64,000 nucleotides of DNA from Triangularia verruculosa (taxonomy: Eukaryota; Ascomycota; Sordariomycetes; Sordariales; Podosporaceae), in NCBI GenBank assembly GCA_033296885.1, contig MU863895.1, positions 124,001-188,000 of the forward strand. Direction: 5' to 3'. The position numbers were made by a program, and so were the translations under genes. The notes under the pieces were generated by a model. The model searched no databases and had not been told where the DNA came from. It worked only from the letters and a program-made list of their open reading frames with translations. Positions 11,019 through 21,587 of the stretch are shown piece after piece. How positions within the stretch are numbered: the first letter of the stretch is position 1; every line of letters begins with the position of its first letter.

Positions 11019-12305
11019 TATCTTTTGCCTTCACTTTTTTTCTTCAGTCACTCCACACTCTCAAGCAATCTTTCGTTTACACTCTAATCCCTGAAAGTTC
11101 GTGTAAGTGGGGCGGTCTTTCGAAAATTTTATACTTTAGGTACCTTAACAACCACCAATTTTTACGCGGAAAAAAGGGGTTTATAAGATTTAAGATCTTT
11201 AATCTATCTATATCCTTTATTTTTACGTTTTATTATAGCTATATTATAGCAAAAACTATAGCCGTTTAAAAGTACTAGTCCGAACGCCCGCATTAACAAA
11301 CTTTCAAGCATTGGACTGTAAGCTAGTTCATACTCTCTTGAGCAAGGCACCTCCTCTCTCTGAGGCCGTATAAGCAAGGACAACACCGGTCGTATCCTTG
11401 CCATCCTTCCTGTACCGGAGAGGAAGAAGGTCGTACATATCGCAGTGTTTGCGAGTGTCGGAGGGAACTGGTGGGACTTGCTCTCGACCAAAAGCCTTCG
11501 TTTTACTTTTTGTTACTTTCCAGAGTATGTCTGTCTAGATTATGGACTGAGTACTTTCGTCTGTAGTCGTCTTCGCTTTACTTTTTGTTTTCTAAATCTT
11601 GTCCTTTGCATTCTCTCTCTTGTTCTTGTTACCTATCAACCGTATCTCTTTTTGTGATCATCTCGCAGGTTCTACCCACCTCAAGTAAACACCTCGTTCA
11701 TACTTCACCACACTGCCACTGCTAAGGACAGACATCCTCTATGCTTGATCTTCCGCCAAACTTTGCATGTTTGCTTGGCTGCTAGTTTGCCATCCCTCCA
11801 TGACGCAAGACGCAACAACCAAGCTTGCCCATCAGTCACTCAGTTTGAGGGGGGTTTCATGGGTTATATACAACCTCCATCCCACAATTCTCCAGCGAAG
11901 TAGCGGAATCAATCTTTACCGAATTAAGAAGAACCCCCCATCCAGTCTAGTAGATACCTTGGGTCGTCTCTAGGATTCCATTCTAGGTGGAGGAGGGACG
12001 CCGGGCATTCGATGAGTCGTAGACATTCCGAATGGATCCGAAAAGCTGGGTGGGTGGCTTCGCTTTTTTTTTTCTCTCTCCTTCATCTTTCTTAGTGAGT
12101 GCTTGACTCTTTTTGCTTGCGGAGCTGTGCAGTTTGGGCTATGTTGGTATGTCACAGGACGCAACTATAAAAAGACACTGTGCATCCCATCTGTGTATGT
12201 TGCAAGGCAAAAAGAAGGGCTTCGACTATACATGGGGTGGGGAACCAGGGCAAAAGAATTGGAATATTGCCATGTTCAGCTTCGAATTGACATGGAGTTG
12301 AGAGA
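11019..12305. other. Inter-tRNA region with an AT-rich degenerate patch
   Basis: The region lies between tRNA-His and tRNA-Gly. Bases about 11120-11275 are strongly AT-rich and TpA-rich, unlike the flanks. A 19-nt near-direct repeat (cttcgNtttactttttgtt) occurs at 11496-11514 and 11571-11589. No coding frame is convincing. It may be a decayed mobile-element remnant near tRNA genes, but no element ends or domains are visible. Confidence 0.4.
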
Positions 12306-12376
12306 TGCATCAGCCGTGAATCGAACACGGGGCCCATCGATGGCAACGATGGATTTTACCACTAAACCACTGATGC
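12306..12376 (-). tRNA. tRNA-Gly (GCC), no intron
   Basis: On the minus strand, 71 nt fold as a tRNA. Acceptor GCATCAG pairs with CTGATGC, the D arm is GTTTAGTGGTAAAATC, and the anticodon stem/loop is CCATC-GTTGCCA-TCGATGG-like with anticodon GCC. The T arm is CCGTG-TTCGATT-CACGG, and the discriminator is A. A TTTT tract follows about 50 nt downstream on the minus strand. Confidence 0.95.
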
Positions 12377-12873
12377 TTGTGATTGGATGCGAGGTGGTTT
12401 GGAATGTGGGCTCAACAACATCGTGATTCAGGCTGAGATCGATGGCAAAGTTATTGTGTTGCTCATAAGAGCCAGCCCGTGCCGTATTTTAATGGTATTT
12501 TGGACCCAGTGTCAGCTTTCTAACATCACAGTTGGCAAGTGGGTCGATAGCAATATGACGCAGCAGCACCAAGGCCCAAAATGATCTTGAAATGGTACAT
12601 CTGGGCTAGGAGCCTCTCTGCGTCTCCCTAAAAAGTGAGACGAGCACACAAACCGCTTGGTCTTCAGCAGTGCTCCCCATCCGCTCTGCAACTGGTTCAT
12701 TCATGCCTTGAAAGCACACAGGACAGGCTCAACTCACTCTCACATTGCCAAATAGCTCATAACCCAACAAATAAATCTTTTTTTCAATATTCCACAAGTG
12801 ATATACACAGGCAAGACTCCCATATCCCACAGCCTCCCCTCTTGCCAACACCCTCCTACTCCCATCCTCACCC
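12377..12873. other. Spacer between tRNA-Gly and bL19m
   Basis: Contains the 5' flank of tRNA-Gly and the 3' end region of bL19m. No further gene seen. Confidence 0.5.
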
Positions 12874-13654
12874 CTATTTCTTCTTCCCCCCCTTCCCACC
12901 CTTCCCACCCGCCGTAGTGGCCCCCGTCTTCCCCTTCGCACCCTTCGTTTGGAACACCCTCCTGCTCTTCCGCCAGGCACTGACATACTCCGCCACGCTC
13001 CCCATATCGTGCTTCGGCTTCCTCATGTACGTCAACCTCGCCCTCCTCGCCCTCTTCAACCTCCTCTTGACAATCTCGATACCCGCCACATTCCTGTTGT
13101 AGATCTTGAACCACATCTCCACTCCAACTTTACCGATGTGATTTCTCAGCAGCACAGCAGTATCGATGCCGGCTCTCCGGATGGAGAGACAGACACCAGC
13201 GAAGGGCTCGCCGCCGCGACGGTGCGTGACGAGGAGGATGTCGCCTACTTTGGCGGCCTCGCGGGTGCGGGCAAAGAGGGCGGTGCGGGCGCCGGTGGGG
13301 TCGAGCTTTTTGATTTGGAAGTCGTGGAGGGCGGCGACGGGGTTGGTGGTTGTCGGGGGGATGAGGGGGAGGCCGGCGGAGGTGGGGGGGTAGATGGCGA
13401 AGGCGGAGCGGGTGGTTTTGGTCTTTTTGTCGACTACTCGGTCTGTGACAGGTGTTAAATATGGTTTCAAAGGGTGGCGGGGGGGAAATGTTAGGCAACA
13501 TACAAAAGTTCCGGTCTGGGCTTCGTGATGGTGGTTTTGATGTAGCTTGGACCTCTGTCGCCATGGACCTCGAAAAGATCTTTTGCTGTCTCGCCTGGCG
13601 AACGGCCGACTTGAGACAGACCAGAGGCCGCCGAGCCAGAGGGGCGACGTTCAT
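12874..13654 (-). CDS. img1: Mitochondrial large-subunit ribosomal protein bL19m (Img1)
   Basis: CDS on the minus strand is join(13654..13504, 13442..12874), 239 aa, with a 61-nt intron (GTATGT...CACAG). The start MNVAPLARRPLVCLKSAVRQ is Arg-rich and lacks acidic residues, as in a mitochondrial presequence. The core has the L19 family pattern: GDILLVTHRRGGEPFAGVCL, then RNHIGKVGVEMWFKIYN and VKRRLKRARRARLTYMR. The basic tail is Gly/Lys-rich. In yeast, Img1 is a mitoribosome large-subunit protein needed for respiration. An internal Met (MATEVQ) is a weaker alternative start. The intron is required to join the presequence exon to the L19 frame. Confidence 0.88.
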
Positions 13655-14006
13655 CTTGGGCGAGTGTGTGTAGTGTCCTGCTATCCAACAGGCGACAGGA
13701 GCAGTGCGTCGACACACAACCTCGCGGCTGTCTGGGGAAGAGACGTTGAAGATGGTTGAACCTGAGCCTGAATTGTGGACTGTGATTGGCTGAAATTGGC
13801 TTGCTGTGGTGGGGGAACAGGGGACCGGTTGCGGGCTCCACAAAATTTTCTGACCCGCCAACCAGCAGGTGGGATTGCACGACAGTGCCGGCTTTCAGGT
13901 GGTGGTGTTCGTCTTAAGTTGAGGAAAAGAGAGTTCTTAACTTTTTTGTACCGCTCGATTACATACTGCTGAAGCGAGGGGAGAGCAGGCCCAGTGCAGC
14001 AGCGCC

Positions 14007-15311
14007 ATGTTCACAACGTCGAGCGCCGGTGCCCTCAGGGCCGGAGCGAGGAGATTGGAGACGACCGTGTGCCACAATGCCAGCCTTCAGAGGAGGTTAT
14101 TCTCAGTAACGTCGCAAAGAGGCATGTTAACCACATGTCGATATGGAAGCTCTTTGCTGGGGAGTTTCAGCTAACACTCTCTCCCAACAGCCGCCGGCTT
14201 CATCGTCTTCAAGAAGGGCTCCAACCCCGAGCTCCAAGAGCGCCTAGACACCCTCTACAACAAGATCGTCCTCCCCTCCTACCTGAGCGAAGAGCAGCAA
14301 CGAAAGCTCACAAAGACAAAATACAAAGAACAGCTCCGAAACGACCCCATCACTATGGAAATCGACGGTGAAATCCACAAGTTCCGCTACGTAGATCCCA
14401 TGAAGGACATGCCAAGCGCATCCAAGCTGGTGAAGGAGGCAGTCGACCACATGGACCACGCCGACTACCAAAACCTCCACCTCATCCTCAAAGGCTTCAA
14501 GCGTGCCAATCGAAAACTCACCGATCAGCTCGCCATCCGAATCATCCGAAGAGCCCACCAGAGCGACCGTCTCGACGCCATCCTCGACTGCGCCAGGCAG
14601 GTCGAGCTGACAGGCTTCAAGCTTGACACACCGGAAAGGCTGTCTCAATTGCTCACTTCGATCCAGACACGGGCGGTTGAGTCGGCGTTCAAGGCTGACC
14701 CGACGAGGAAGGCGCTCAAGCAGACGGAGAAGGTGATTGATTTGCTGGAGTTTGAAGGGGAGGGGCACCGGCCTAGCAAGAGGTCCGAGACTGCACGGCC
14801 ATTCTACCACGAGCCGATGTTCCTTGGCCTTAGACTCAACCTTGCCGCCAGTCTTGCGGTAAAAACCCGTGACAGCCAGGATGTTGATGGAAAGGTGACT
14901 CAATACGCCGAGCAGCTGGTTCACTTCTGGCCCGAGAACACCGGCATCCTCGAACTCCAGCCTGACACTGCGTACGAGGATCCCCAAAACGTACAGTACC
15001 TCCTCGACCGCAACAACTTCCTCTTCCATGTCTCGCCTGTGCTTCACGGTCTACAAATGGCCGCCAAGGTCGTCGACCCAGGTCTTTCGATGAAGCTCCA
15101 GCACAGAGCAGATGCGCTGGAGAACGAGATCAGACAGGCGTATGAACACGACGAGCGGATGCCAGGGCTAGCGGATGTGATGTACACATGGCTCTTCAAC
15201 TCTGAGGAGCTGTTGGCCAAGAGGAAGGAGGAGCTTTCTAAGCGGAGGAAAGCACTTGCTGAGAAGCAGAGGGAGGAGATGCAGAAGCGGAAAGAGGAAG
15301 CCATCCCATGA
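14007..15311 (+). CDS. Conserved fungal protein, probably mitochondrial, function unknown
   Basis: Exon 1 starts at ATG 14007 (MFTTSSAGALRAGARRLETT) with an Arg-rich, Ser/Ala-rich N-terminus like a mitochondrial presequence. Exon 2 starts at 14191 after a good branch site (gctaac) and acceptor cccaacag, and runs to TGA 15309-15311. Two donors keep the frame: a GC donor (AGAG|gcatgt, exon end 14121, 411 aa) or a weak GT donor (ACAT|gtcgat, exon end 14136, 416 aa). The body is mostly helical and charged, with a YQNLHLILKGFKRANRKLTD segment, and the C-terminus is a Lys/Glu-rich coiled coil. I do not recognise a named family. It sits head-to-head with mitoribosomal bL19m (353 bp apart) and tail-to-tail with a mitochondrial cysteine synthase. 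Confidence 0.75.
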
Positions 15312-15447
15312 GAGGGCCCCTTTCCTAGTTGAGAGGGGGAGTAAATATGACCACATATTTTGACCAATGATGTGTACAGTACATATGTAAGAGTATTTAC
15401 TTGTAACAATATTTTCTCTTTTTTTGGTTTATCTGGTATCAAGGTGG

Positions 15448-16590
15448 TTATGGGAGGACGATATACTTCTTGAGGTTCTCTGGGATAGCACCGAGCAGGT
15501 TCTTGCTCTCGAGCCACTTTTTTGAGAACAATCTATCGGCATACCGGTAGGCACCGTCACAAAGGACGGTCACAACAGTGTGTCCCTTGCCCAACTTCTC
15601 AGCGACCTCCTTGGCAGCAACAACGTTCAAGGCGGAGCTGGCACCGAGGTAGAGACCCTCCTCGTCGAGACACCTGTACACCATCTCGATACTCTTCTCG
15701 TCGCTGATATGCAAGCTGCCATCCAGCAACTCAACATCAGGGGCCAGGTTGTCGGTAACACGGCCCTGACCGATACCCTCAGTGATACTCGAGCCAGATC
15801 TCTCGATCAACTTCCCACCCGACTGCATATAGCTGTGCAAGACACTCCCTGGAGGGTCAGCCAAGAAGCTCTTGACCTTGCCATTGCTCTTCTCCTTGAG
15901 ATAGCGCGTAATACCAGCCAAAGTACCACCGGTGCCAGTCGCGCAGGTGAAAGCGTCCACCTTCCCCTCCGTCTGATACCAAATCTCGGGCCCAGTCGTC
16001 TCAATGTGCGCCCTCCTGTTGGCGGTGTTGTCGAACTGATTCGTCCAGACAGCATTATCCAACCTCTCCGCATGTCTCTTCGCCTGATGGTTGTAGTTCT
16101 GAGGGTTCTCAAAAGCCACTGCTGGGACAGGATACACCTCGGCGCCCAGTAACCTCAACAGATCAATCTTTCCCTGCGACTGTGTATCCGGCATGTAAAT
16201 AACCAGCTTGTAACCCCTCGACCGGCAGACGTGCGCAAGACCGATACCGGTGTTTCCGGCGGTTCCCTCGACTACTGTGCCCCCGGGCCGTAGAAGCCCT
16301 CTTTCTTCGGCATCCTTGACGACGTAGAGAGCGGCGCGGTCTTTGATGGAACCGCCTGGGTTCATGAACTCGGCCTTGCCGAGGATCTCGCAGCCGGTTT
16401 GGTTGGAGAGGTGGTTGAGGCGGATGAGAGGGGTGTACCCAATGGCGCCGGTGAGGCCCTGGGCGACGCCTTGGGTTTTGGAGAGGCTGATGAGGTACTC
16501 GGTGGGTTGCGCTGGGGGGAGGGGAGCGTTGGCGAGCCGGCGGGCGCTGGTCGCAAAGGTGCGGACGGCGGAGGGGCGTGGGCGGAACAT
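15448..16590 (-). CDS. Mitochondrial-type cysteine synthase (O-acetylserine/homoserine sulfhydrylase family)
   Basis: Single-exon CDS of 380 aa from ATG 16588-16590. The N-terminus MFRPRPSAVRTFATSARRLA is a mitochondrial presequence candidate. It is a fold-type II PLP enzyme. GYTPLIRL leads to NPGGSIKDRAA, where Lys83 should form the Schiff base. TAGNTGIGLA is the substrate loop and ATGTGGTLAG the phosphate-binding loop. The family makes cysteine from O-acetylserine and sulfide; the nearest yeast relative in type is mitochondrial Mcy1, and filamentous fungi have several paralogues, so the in vivo role is uncertain. The gene is convergent with the upstream mitochondrial protein gene (137 bp between stops). 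Confidence 0.88.
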   Translation of the reverse strand: MFRPRPSAVRTFATSARRLANAPLPPAQPTEYLISLSKTQGVAQGLTGAIGYTPLIRLNHLSNQTGCEILGKAEFMNPGGSIKDRAALYVVKDAEERGLLRPGGTVVEGTAGNTGIGLAHVCRSRGYKLVIYMPDTQSQGKIDLLRLLGAEVYPVPAVAFENPQNYNHQAKRHAERLDNAVWTNQFDNTANRRAHIETTGPEIWYQTEGKVDAFTCATGTGGTLAGITRYLKEKSNGKVKSFLADPPGSVLHSYMQSGGKLIERSGSSITEGIGQGRVTDNLAPDVELLDGSLHISDEKSIEMVYRCLDEEGLYLGASSALNVVAAKEVAEKLGKGHTVVTVLCDGAYRYADRLFSKKWLESKNLLGAIPENLKKYIVLP

Positions 16591-17085
16591 GTTGGTGGTT
16601 TGTGTTGCAAATTGGGCAACTATACTGACAGAAACTTGAAGGAGAGAAGGCAACAGGAAACTGAAGCTCTGACAAGAAAAATAAACAAAAGATCCAACCT
16701 CGCTCGCCCTCGTCGCTTCAATGACACCCCCGAGAGCCGCCGTTGCGGCTTATAGACCGAGGTGGGGCAACCGTCAATGGCGCAATCAAGCGCTAAACCC
16801 GCCTGAAAGGTCAGGTACGTTGCCTTTGCCGGCCGGCAATTCTGCTGGAGAGAAACCCAACCAGATTCAGATTCCAAATCCTTGTTCTTCAAAGTCGCGG
16901 TTCCACTATATTTTGTTCGCGGTTCACAAGGTGACGAAGCGTCGAAGACGTGTACAGAGTACAAATGCCCCATCAACTGCCATTCTGTTGAGATACAATC
17001 GTTTTAGACCGAAGCCCGATGGCTTGAGTTACTCAAATTCATCATTATTTAAACTCGAGCCGACATACGGCTCATCATCGTTCCA
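16591..17085. other. Divergent promoter region, cysteine synthase / swc2
   Basis: About 495 bp shared by two divergent genes. No coding sequence or repeat seen. Confidence 0.5.
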
Positions 17086-19851
17086 ATGTCCGATCAAACT
17101 CCCCTCCCCGACGAGGCCGCCTCGACCAAACCATCCACCCCAGCCCTCGACTCTTTATCGTCTTCTGAAGACTCCGACAGCGACATCGAAACCACCACCA
17201 AATCAAAACCATCCTCACCCCAACAAGTAGAATGGCTCGCCACCTCCCGCTCCAAACGCTCCACGGCCGGCAACCGCATGAAAGCCCTCCTCGCCAACGA
17301 AACACCCCTCACCACCTCCACCGACGCTGACCCCGATGACCTCGAACTTCTATTCGCCGAAGACGAAGACGATGCCGGATTCACCGACGACGCCAAAGAA
17401 GACGCGTTAGACGTCCAGATGGATTCTTCGTCCGACGAGGAAGACAACGACGCAGCCAATGCCGACGATGACGAAGGAGAGAAAGAGCTAGAGAGGCAAG
17501 CAAGGGAGAAAAGAGCCGCTCAAAGGAAGAGGAAAGCCCAGGAGGCGATACCGGCAAAGTTCCGAAAGAAGGTCAGGATAGAGCCGCCGGGCAGTTCCAA
17601 TGCCGGGAGTGCCGTTGCGAGTCCAGCACCGAAGCCGCCCAGGCCGAAAAAGAAAAGCGAGAGGGCGAGCTGGTTGCCTACGTTGGCGGATATGCCCACC
17701 AGAGCATCGGAGCGGTCGACGACGAGGATGAGCAAGCAGCAGTTGCATGAAAAGATGGTGACGGATGAGATCAGGAGGAAGAAGCAGATTGAGAGGATGG
17801 AGAAGAAGGCCAAGTTGTTGGAGGCGATGAAGAAACCGCCTATGACCCAGGCGGAGAGATTGGCTGAGGCGGCGAAGGTGGAAAAGAGGAATGCGAAGAG
17901 CTTGAACAGGTGGGAGGAGGCGGAGAAGCAGAGGGAGGAGGAGAGGTTGAAGAAGATTGCGGCCTTGAATAGCAGGAAGCTGGATGGGCCGGTGGTTACT
18001 TTCTGGAGCGGGATTCAGGAGTTGAGTGAGGGACAGGGGAAGCATGTGGGGAATTTGGTGTCGATGGAGGAGAGGGCACCGAGGAAGAAGAGGCAGAGTG
18101 CTGCGGCGGCGTTGGCTGCAAAGGAGATGGGGTCGACTGGGGAGCCGGGTACGCCGACGACACCGACGACGCCGGTTGGGGAGAAGGGGAAGGTGGATGG
18201 CGAGGTTACGACTGAAAAGGTAGATGATAAAGTGTTGGCGGGAGCGGCAGCTGGTCCAGCAGAGGGCGGGAATGCCGCAGCGACAACTACTGCTCCGGTT
18301 GATGCCCCTCCTCCGCCAGCAGCAGGACCACCGTCAACGATGCAGCCGCCGCTCTCAGCTCCGGCAACTCAACCGCCAGTGACGGTCCCGGTTTCAGCGC
18401 CAGCACCACCTCTTCCGGTCACATTTGCGGCGCCAGCAACAGAGCAAGTTCCAGTCACAGGTCCGGGACCACCCCTCTCGGTGCCAGCTTCATCACCAGC
18501 ACCAGCTGCCTCAATGGCAGCGCCGTCACCTGCTGGTGCTCCAGCATCAACGCCGGTTCTAGGGACATTCAAACCACCAGCTTCATCCCAGCCACCCGCA
18601 CCAATACCTGCAACAACGCCCGGACCAATATTCGCACCTCCGTCGCCGGCCACCACTTCAGTGTTACCACCCAGGACGACAACAGCCTTATCAACTTCAA
18701 TGGCTCCTCCAACAGCCCCCTCGATGGCACCTCCGCCAATACCTCCACCGCCAGAGCTAAGGCCGCCCACCTCAGGGGTTCTTGCCGCGCCTATTCTCGC
18801 TCCCCCCCCTGGTCCAATGCTTGGAACCCAGATGCCAATGCTGGCCTTTCCTTCTGCTGGTGGTGTGTCCAATGTGCTCGCGCTCCCAAATACCACACAT
18901 ACACCATCACCGCTTTCCATGCCCCCATCTGCCCCAGCTATTCCTAGCTTAGGACCACCCAAGTCGACGGCGGCACCTAATGTTTCCGCACCTGTGCCGC
19001 CATCTGTGCCAAAACTCAGCATCCCCCCACCTCCTCTCCCATCAACCCCTATCCCATCAAAGACAGCATCTGCTCAGGCACCGGTATCAGCCACTCCTAT
19101 TTCTGCAACACCGGTATCAGCTGCCCCGGTCTCAGCGACTCCAACAACCGCCAAAGTCCCTGATACACCTCAAACAGCCCTTCCCAGGTCCGCCACTGAT
19201 CCGGAACCAGCGCAAGGCCAACCGCAGGGCAAAGTTACCCGCAGCTGTATTGTTCTTCAGAATTTCGATGACGCCGCCATCAAGGACAAGCAAATTCAAA
19301 ATCAGATTCTGTTTGGCAGGAAGATGAACCGTCTGGCTAAGCCGGCTCATCCACCACTATGTGTGATTACAAACCACCCCGCCAAGTACCGGGATCCAAA
19401 GACCGGACTGCATTATTACAACAGCTATGCCTATAAAGAGATTCAGAGAGTCAGCAGGGGAGACTATAAGTGGAGCAGTTTGCTTGGGACCTACGTTGGA
19501 AGAGGTTGGAGCGATTTCGCGGCGAAGGGAGTGCCGGAGAGGTTCAGGGACCCGAGCAAGCCGAGTATGGAGAAGAAGCCGGAGCAGGTGGTGGTTGAGG
19601 CGAGGTTGGTGCCGATTGAGGGGGCTGAGCCGGTGGTGAAGATGGAGGGGGTTAGCGAGGCGAGGTTGGAGCCGGTAGAGAGTGTCAAGGACCCGGTAGT
19701 GGAGGGAAATATGCCACAACAGCAACAGCAGCTGCCTGTTGTTGTGCCGGCTGGCCCGTCTCCAGCGTCTCCAGCGCCTCCAGCGCCAGTCAATCCCTCC
19801 ACTGCGTTGCCAGTAAATACTCCTGCTGCTCCGACTGTACAAACGCAGTAG
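17086..19851 (+). CDS. swc2: SWR1-complex subunit Swc2 (YL1/Vps72 family)
   Basis: Single-exon CDS, 921 aa. The N-terminal YL1 domain has VEWLATSRSKRSTAGNRMKA, then an acidic H2A.Z-H2B-binding-like stretch (DDLELLFAEDEDDAGF and a DSSSDEED block), then basic and coiled-coil segments to about residue 300. The C-terminal YL1_C domain (about 715-825) includes NQILFGRKMNR and HYYNSYAYKEIQRVSRGDYKW. Swc2 recognises H2A.Z-H2B and guides its exchange into nucleosomes by SWR1 in the nucleus. Between the two domains lies a very long Pro/Ala/Ser/Thr-rich insertion (about residues 385-700), which includes an imperfect tandem of VSATPISATPVSA-type units. Identity is firm; the disordered insertion inflates the length compared with yeast. 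Confidence 0.92.
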   Translation: MSDQTPLPDEAASTKPSTPALDSLSSSEDSDSDIETTTKSKPSSPQQVEWLATSRSKRSTAGNRMKALLANETPLTTSTDADPDDLELLFAEDEDDAGFTDDAKEDALDVQMDSSSDEEDNDAANADDDEGEKELERQAREKRAAQRKRKAQEAIPAKFRKKVRIEPPGSSNAGSAVASPAPKPPRPKKKSERASWLPTLADMPTRASERSTTRMSKQQLHEKMVTDEIRRKKQIERMEKKAKLLEAMKKPPMTQAERLAEAAKVEKRNAKSLNRWEEAEKQREEERLKKIAALNSRKLDGPVVTFWSGIQELSEGQGKHVGNLVSMEERAPRKKRQSAAAALAAKEMGSTGEPGTPTTPTTPVGEKGKVDGEVTTEKVDDKVLAGAAAGPAEGGNAAATTTAPVDAPPPPAAGPPSTMQPPLSAPATQPPVTVPVSAPAPPLPVTFAAPATEQVPVTGPGPPLSVPASSPAPAASMAAPSPAGAPASTPVLGTFKPPASSQPPAPIPATTPGPIFAPPSPATTSVLPPRTTTALSTSMAPPTAPSMAPPPIPPPPELRPPTSGVLAAPILAPPPGPMLGTQMPMLAFPSAGGVSNVLALPNTTHTPSPLSMPPSAPAIPSLGPPKSTAAPNVSAPVPPSVPKLSIPPPPLPSTPIPSKTASAQAPVSATPISATPVSAAPVSATPTTAKVPDTPQTALPRSATDPEPAQGQPQGKVTRSCIVLQNFDDAAIKDKQIQNQILFGRKMNRLAKPAHPPLCVITNHPAKYRDPKTGLHYYNSYAYKEIQRVSRGDYKWSSLLGTYVGRGWSDFAAKGVPERFRDPSKPSMEKKPEQVVVEARLVPIEGAEPVVKMEGVSEARLEPVESVKDPVVEGNMPQQQQQLPVVVPAGPSPASPAPPAPVNPSTALPVNTPAAPTVQTQ

Positions 19852-20237
19852 GGTACGTTTGTGCAAGCTAGATTTGCTTTCAATGATTCAGTGGCGGCAA
19901 AAGACAAGGGTATCAAAGAGGAGGGAAATGGTATAAAGAAGGAGCTTCAGGTTATCAAAAAAGAAGAGTAACTGTTGGAAGCTATGTCAGGAAGATCACA
20001 GCATCGTATTGAACTCGCTGTTAGTCAAAGTTACACACGAAATGTATATACTGTAAGATAGGAACATCTCAGATGTGATGTCAAACATCAATAGAAGCAT
20101 TATCAGCAACAATTCAAAGAAACTTGATATCCGTACAAGTCCTTACAGGCTTCCTACACATAAATGGTATCATAACACCCACCACAATCTACCCATCCCA
20201 AACGCCATAGCTACCAATCCATATTAACGACAAAAAA
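19852..20237. other. Convergent spacer between swc2 and mis12
   Basis: 386 bp between two stop codons; presumably overlapping 3' UTRs. No gene seen. Confidence 0.5.
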
Positions 20238-21387
20238 TCAAGACTCATCCATCCTATCCCCCTCCCCATTCCCACCCTGCCCCTTTTCCCCCTCCCCAAC
20301 CCCAAGCAGCCCAACCACCCGTTCCAAATCCCTCACCTCAGCTTGCCTCCCCTTCTCCCCCCCCACCAACCCATCAACATCATCCCTCACCGCCCCATCC
20401 TCAGTCAACTCCAACCCCCTCACATTCTCCAGATGTCGCCGCGTCGCAGTTTCGACATACTCCAACCTCTCCCTCCTCCAATCCTTATCCTCCCCATCAT
20501 CATCTTCTTGCCCCTGCTGCTGCTGCTGCTCTAACCTCGGGAGCAAACCCCTCAACCCCAAACTCAACTCCCTCAAACTCCCCAGCTGCGACACCCCAAA
20601 CCTCGCCGTCGTCTCCAGCGGCCTCTCCCGATCAACACCCTCCAGCCCCCTCCTCCCCTCGTGTAAAAACCCAAAAACACTTTTCTCTTTCCCCCCCTCT
20701 GTTCCCTCTTCCTCCTCCTCTTTTACCGCCCGCCCAACCAACCTCCTCAACTCCCTCAACAACCCCTCATTCCTCGCCCTCTCCGCCTCCAGCATCCCCC
20801 TCAACTTCTGTGACTCCTGCAACTTCCTCCGCAGTTCATTCAACCCCCCTACCCCCGTCACCTCCCCTTCTTGGGCAGCATCAAAGTCCAGACCTTTATA
20901 ATGAGACAAAGTAGCAAACGGCTCGTCCTCAGCACGAACAGTAAGCAGAAACCTCATGGTATAAATCTCGAACTTGTCAAAATTCTTGTCCAGCGCTGCG
21001 AACAATAATGTCTCGAGTTTATGCACTCCTTCCTCTACCTCATTCCGGTGGGACTCTGCTGGGTTTGGGAAAGACGGGGGGCGGAACCCCAGGGCGGAGG
21101 GGGGGGCGCCTAACAAGCCGGATTCGATTGAGGTTAGGGCGCGGTCGGCGAGGGTGTTGGTTGTGTTTATTATTAGGTCTAGCAGAGACTAAGAGAGGTT
21201 AGATAGCCGGGAGATAAGTAGAGGGGACAGGAGAGGTCGGGGGAGGGTGGTTAAGGGGGGGGGGAGGTTAAAGGGGAGATAGGGGGGGTTAGGGTTATAC
21301 CGGGAGGGAGGGGAAGGAGAATAAACATACCACGGGGGGATACCCAAAGTGCTCGGTCAGGAGCTCAGTATCCGATCGGCTTGCCAT
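20238..21387 (-). CDS. mis12: Kinetochore protein Mis12/Mtw1
   Basis: CDS on the minus strand is join(21387..21331, 21188..20238), 335 aa, with a 142-nt intron (GTATGT...CTTAG). Exon 1 encodes MASRSDTELLTEHFGYPPV, and exon 2 continues SLLDLIINTTNTLADRALTS. Together they form the diagnostic Mis12 start (TEHFxYPPVSLxDxIIN). The rest is coiled coil with a Glu-rich loop and a poly-Gln tract (about residue 220). Mis12 is the backbone of the MIND/MIS12 complex that links centromeric CENP-C to Ndc80. The upstream region carries an ACGCGT box and a telomere-like GGGTTAGGGTTA. Exon 2 from about 20900 down is extremely G-rich on the coding strand. Confidence 0.88.
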
Positions 21388-21552
21388 GGTTTTCGCGAAA
21401 TTGTAGTCTTTTGCGACTCCTCTTCTGGTAATTGATGCCAGACAGGCAGGCAAGACAAGTTTCGCAAACGGGATAAAATCAACCGCAAAAATCGTGGGCA
21501 GTTTGGCGGGACAAATCAAACCTCGGACAAAATGACGTTGAACAAAAACCAA

Positions 21553-21558
21553 ACGCGT
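21553..21558. promoter_or_regulatory. MluI cell-cycle box (ACGCGT) upstream of mis12
   Basis: The palindrome ACGCGT lies about 165 bp upstream of the mis12 start codon, with a second CGCG core (gtcgcgtc) close by. In yeasts such boxes bind MBF and drive G1/S expression. Use here is inferred from position only. Confidence 0.45.
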
Positions 21559-21587
21559 CTCAGTCGCGTCTTCCCTTATTTCCCTTC

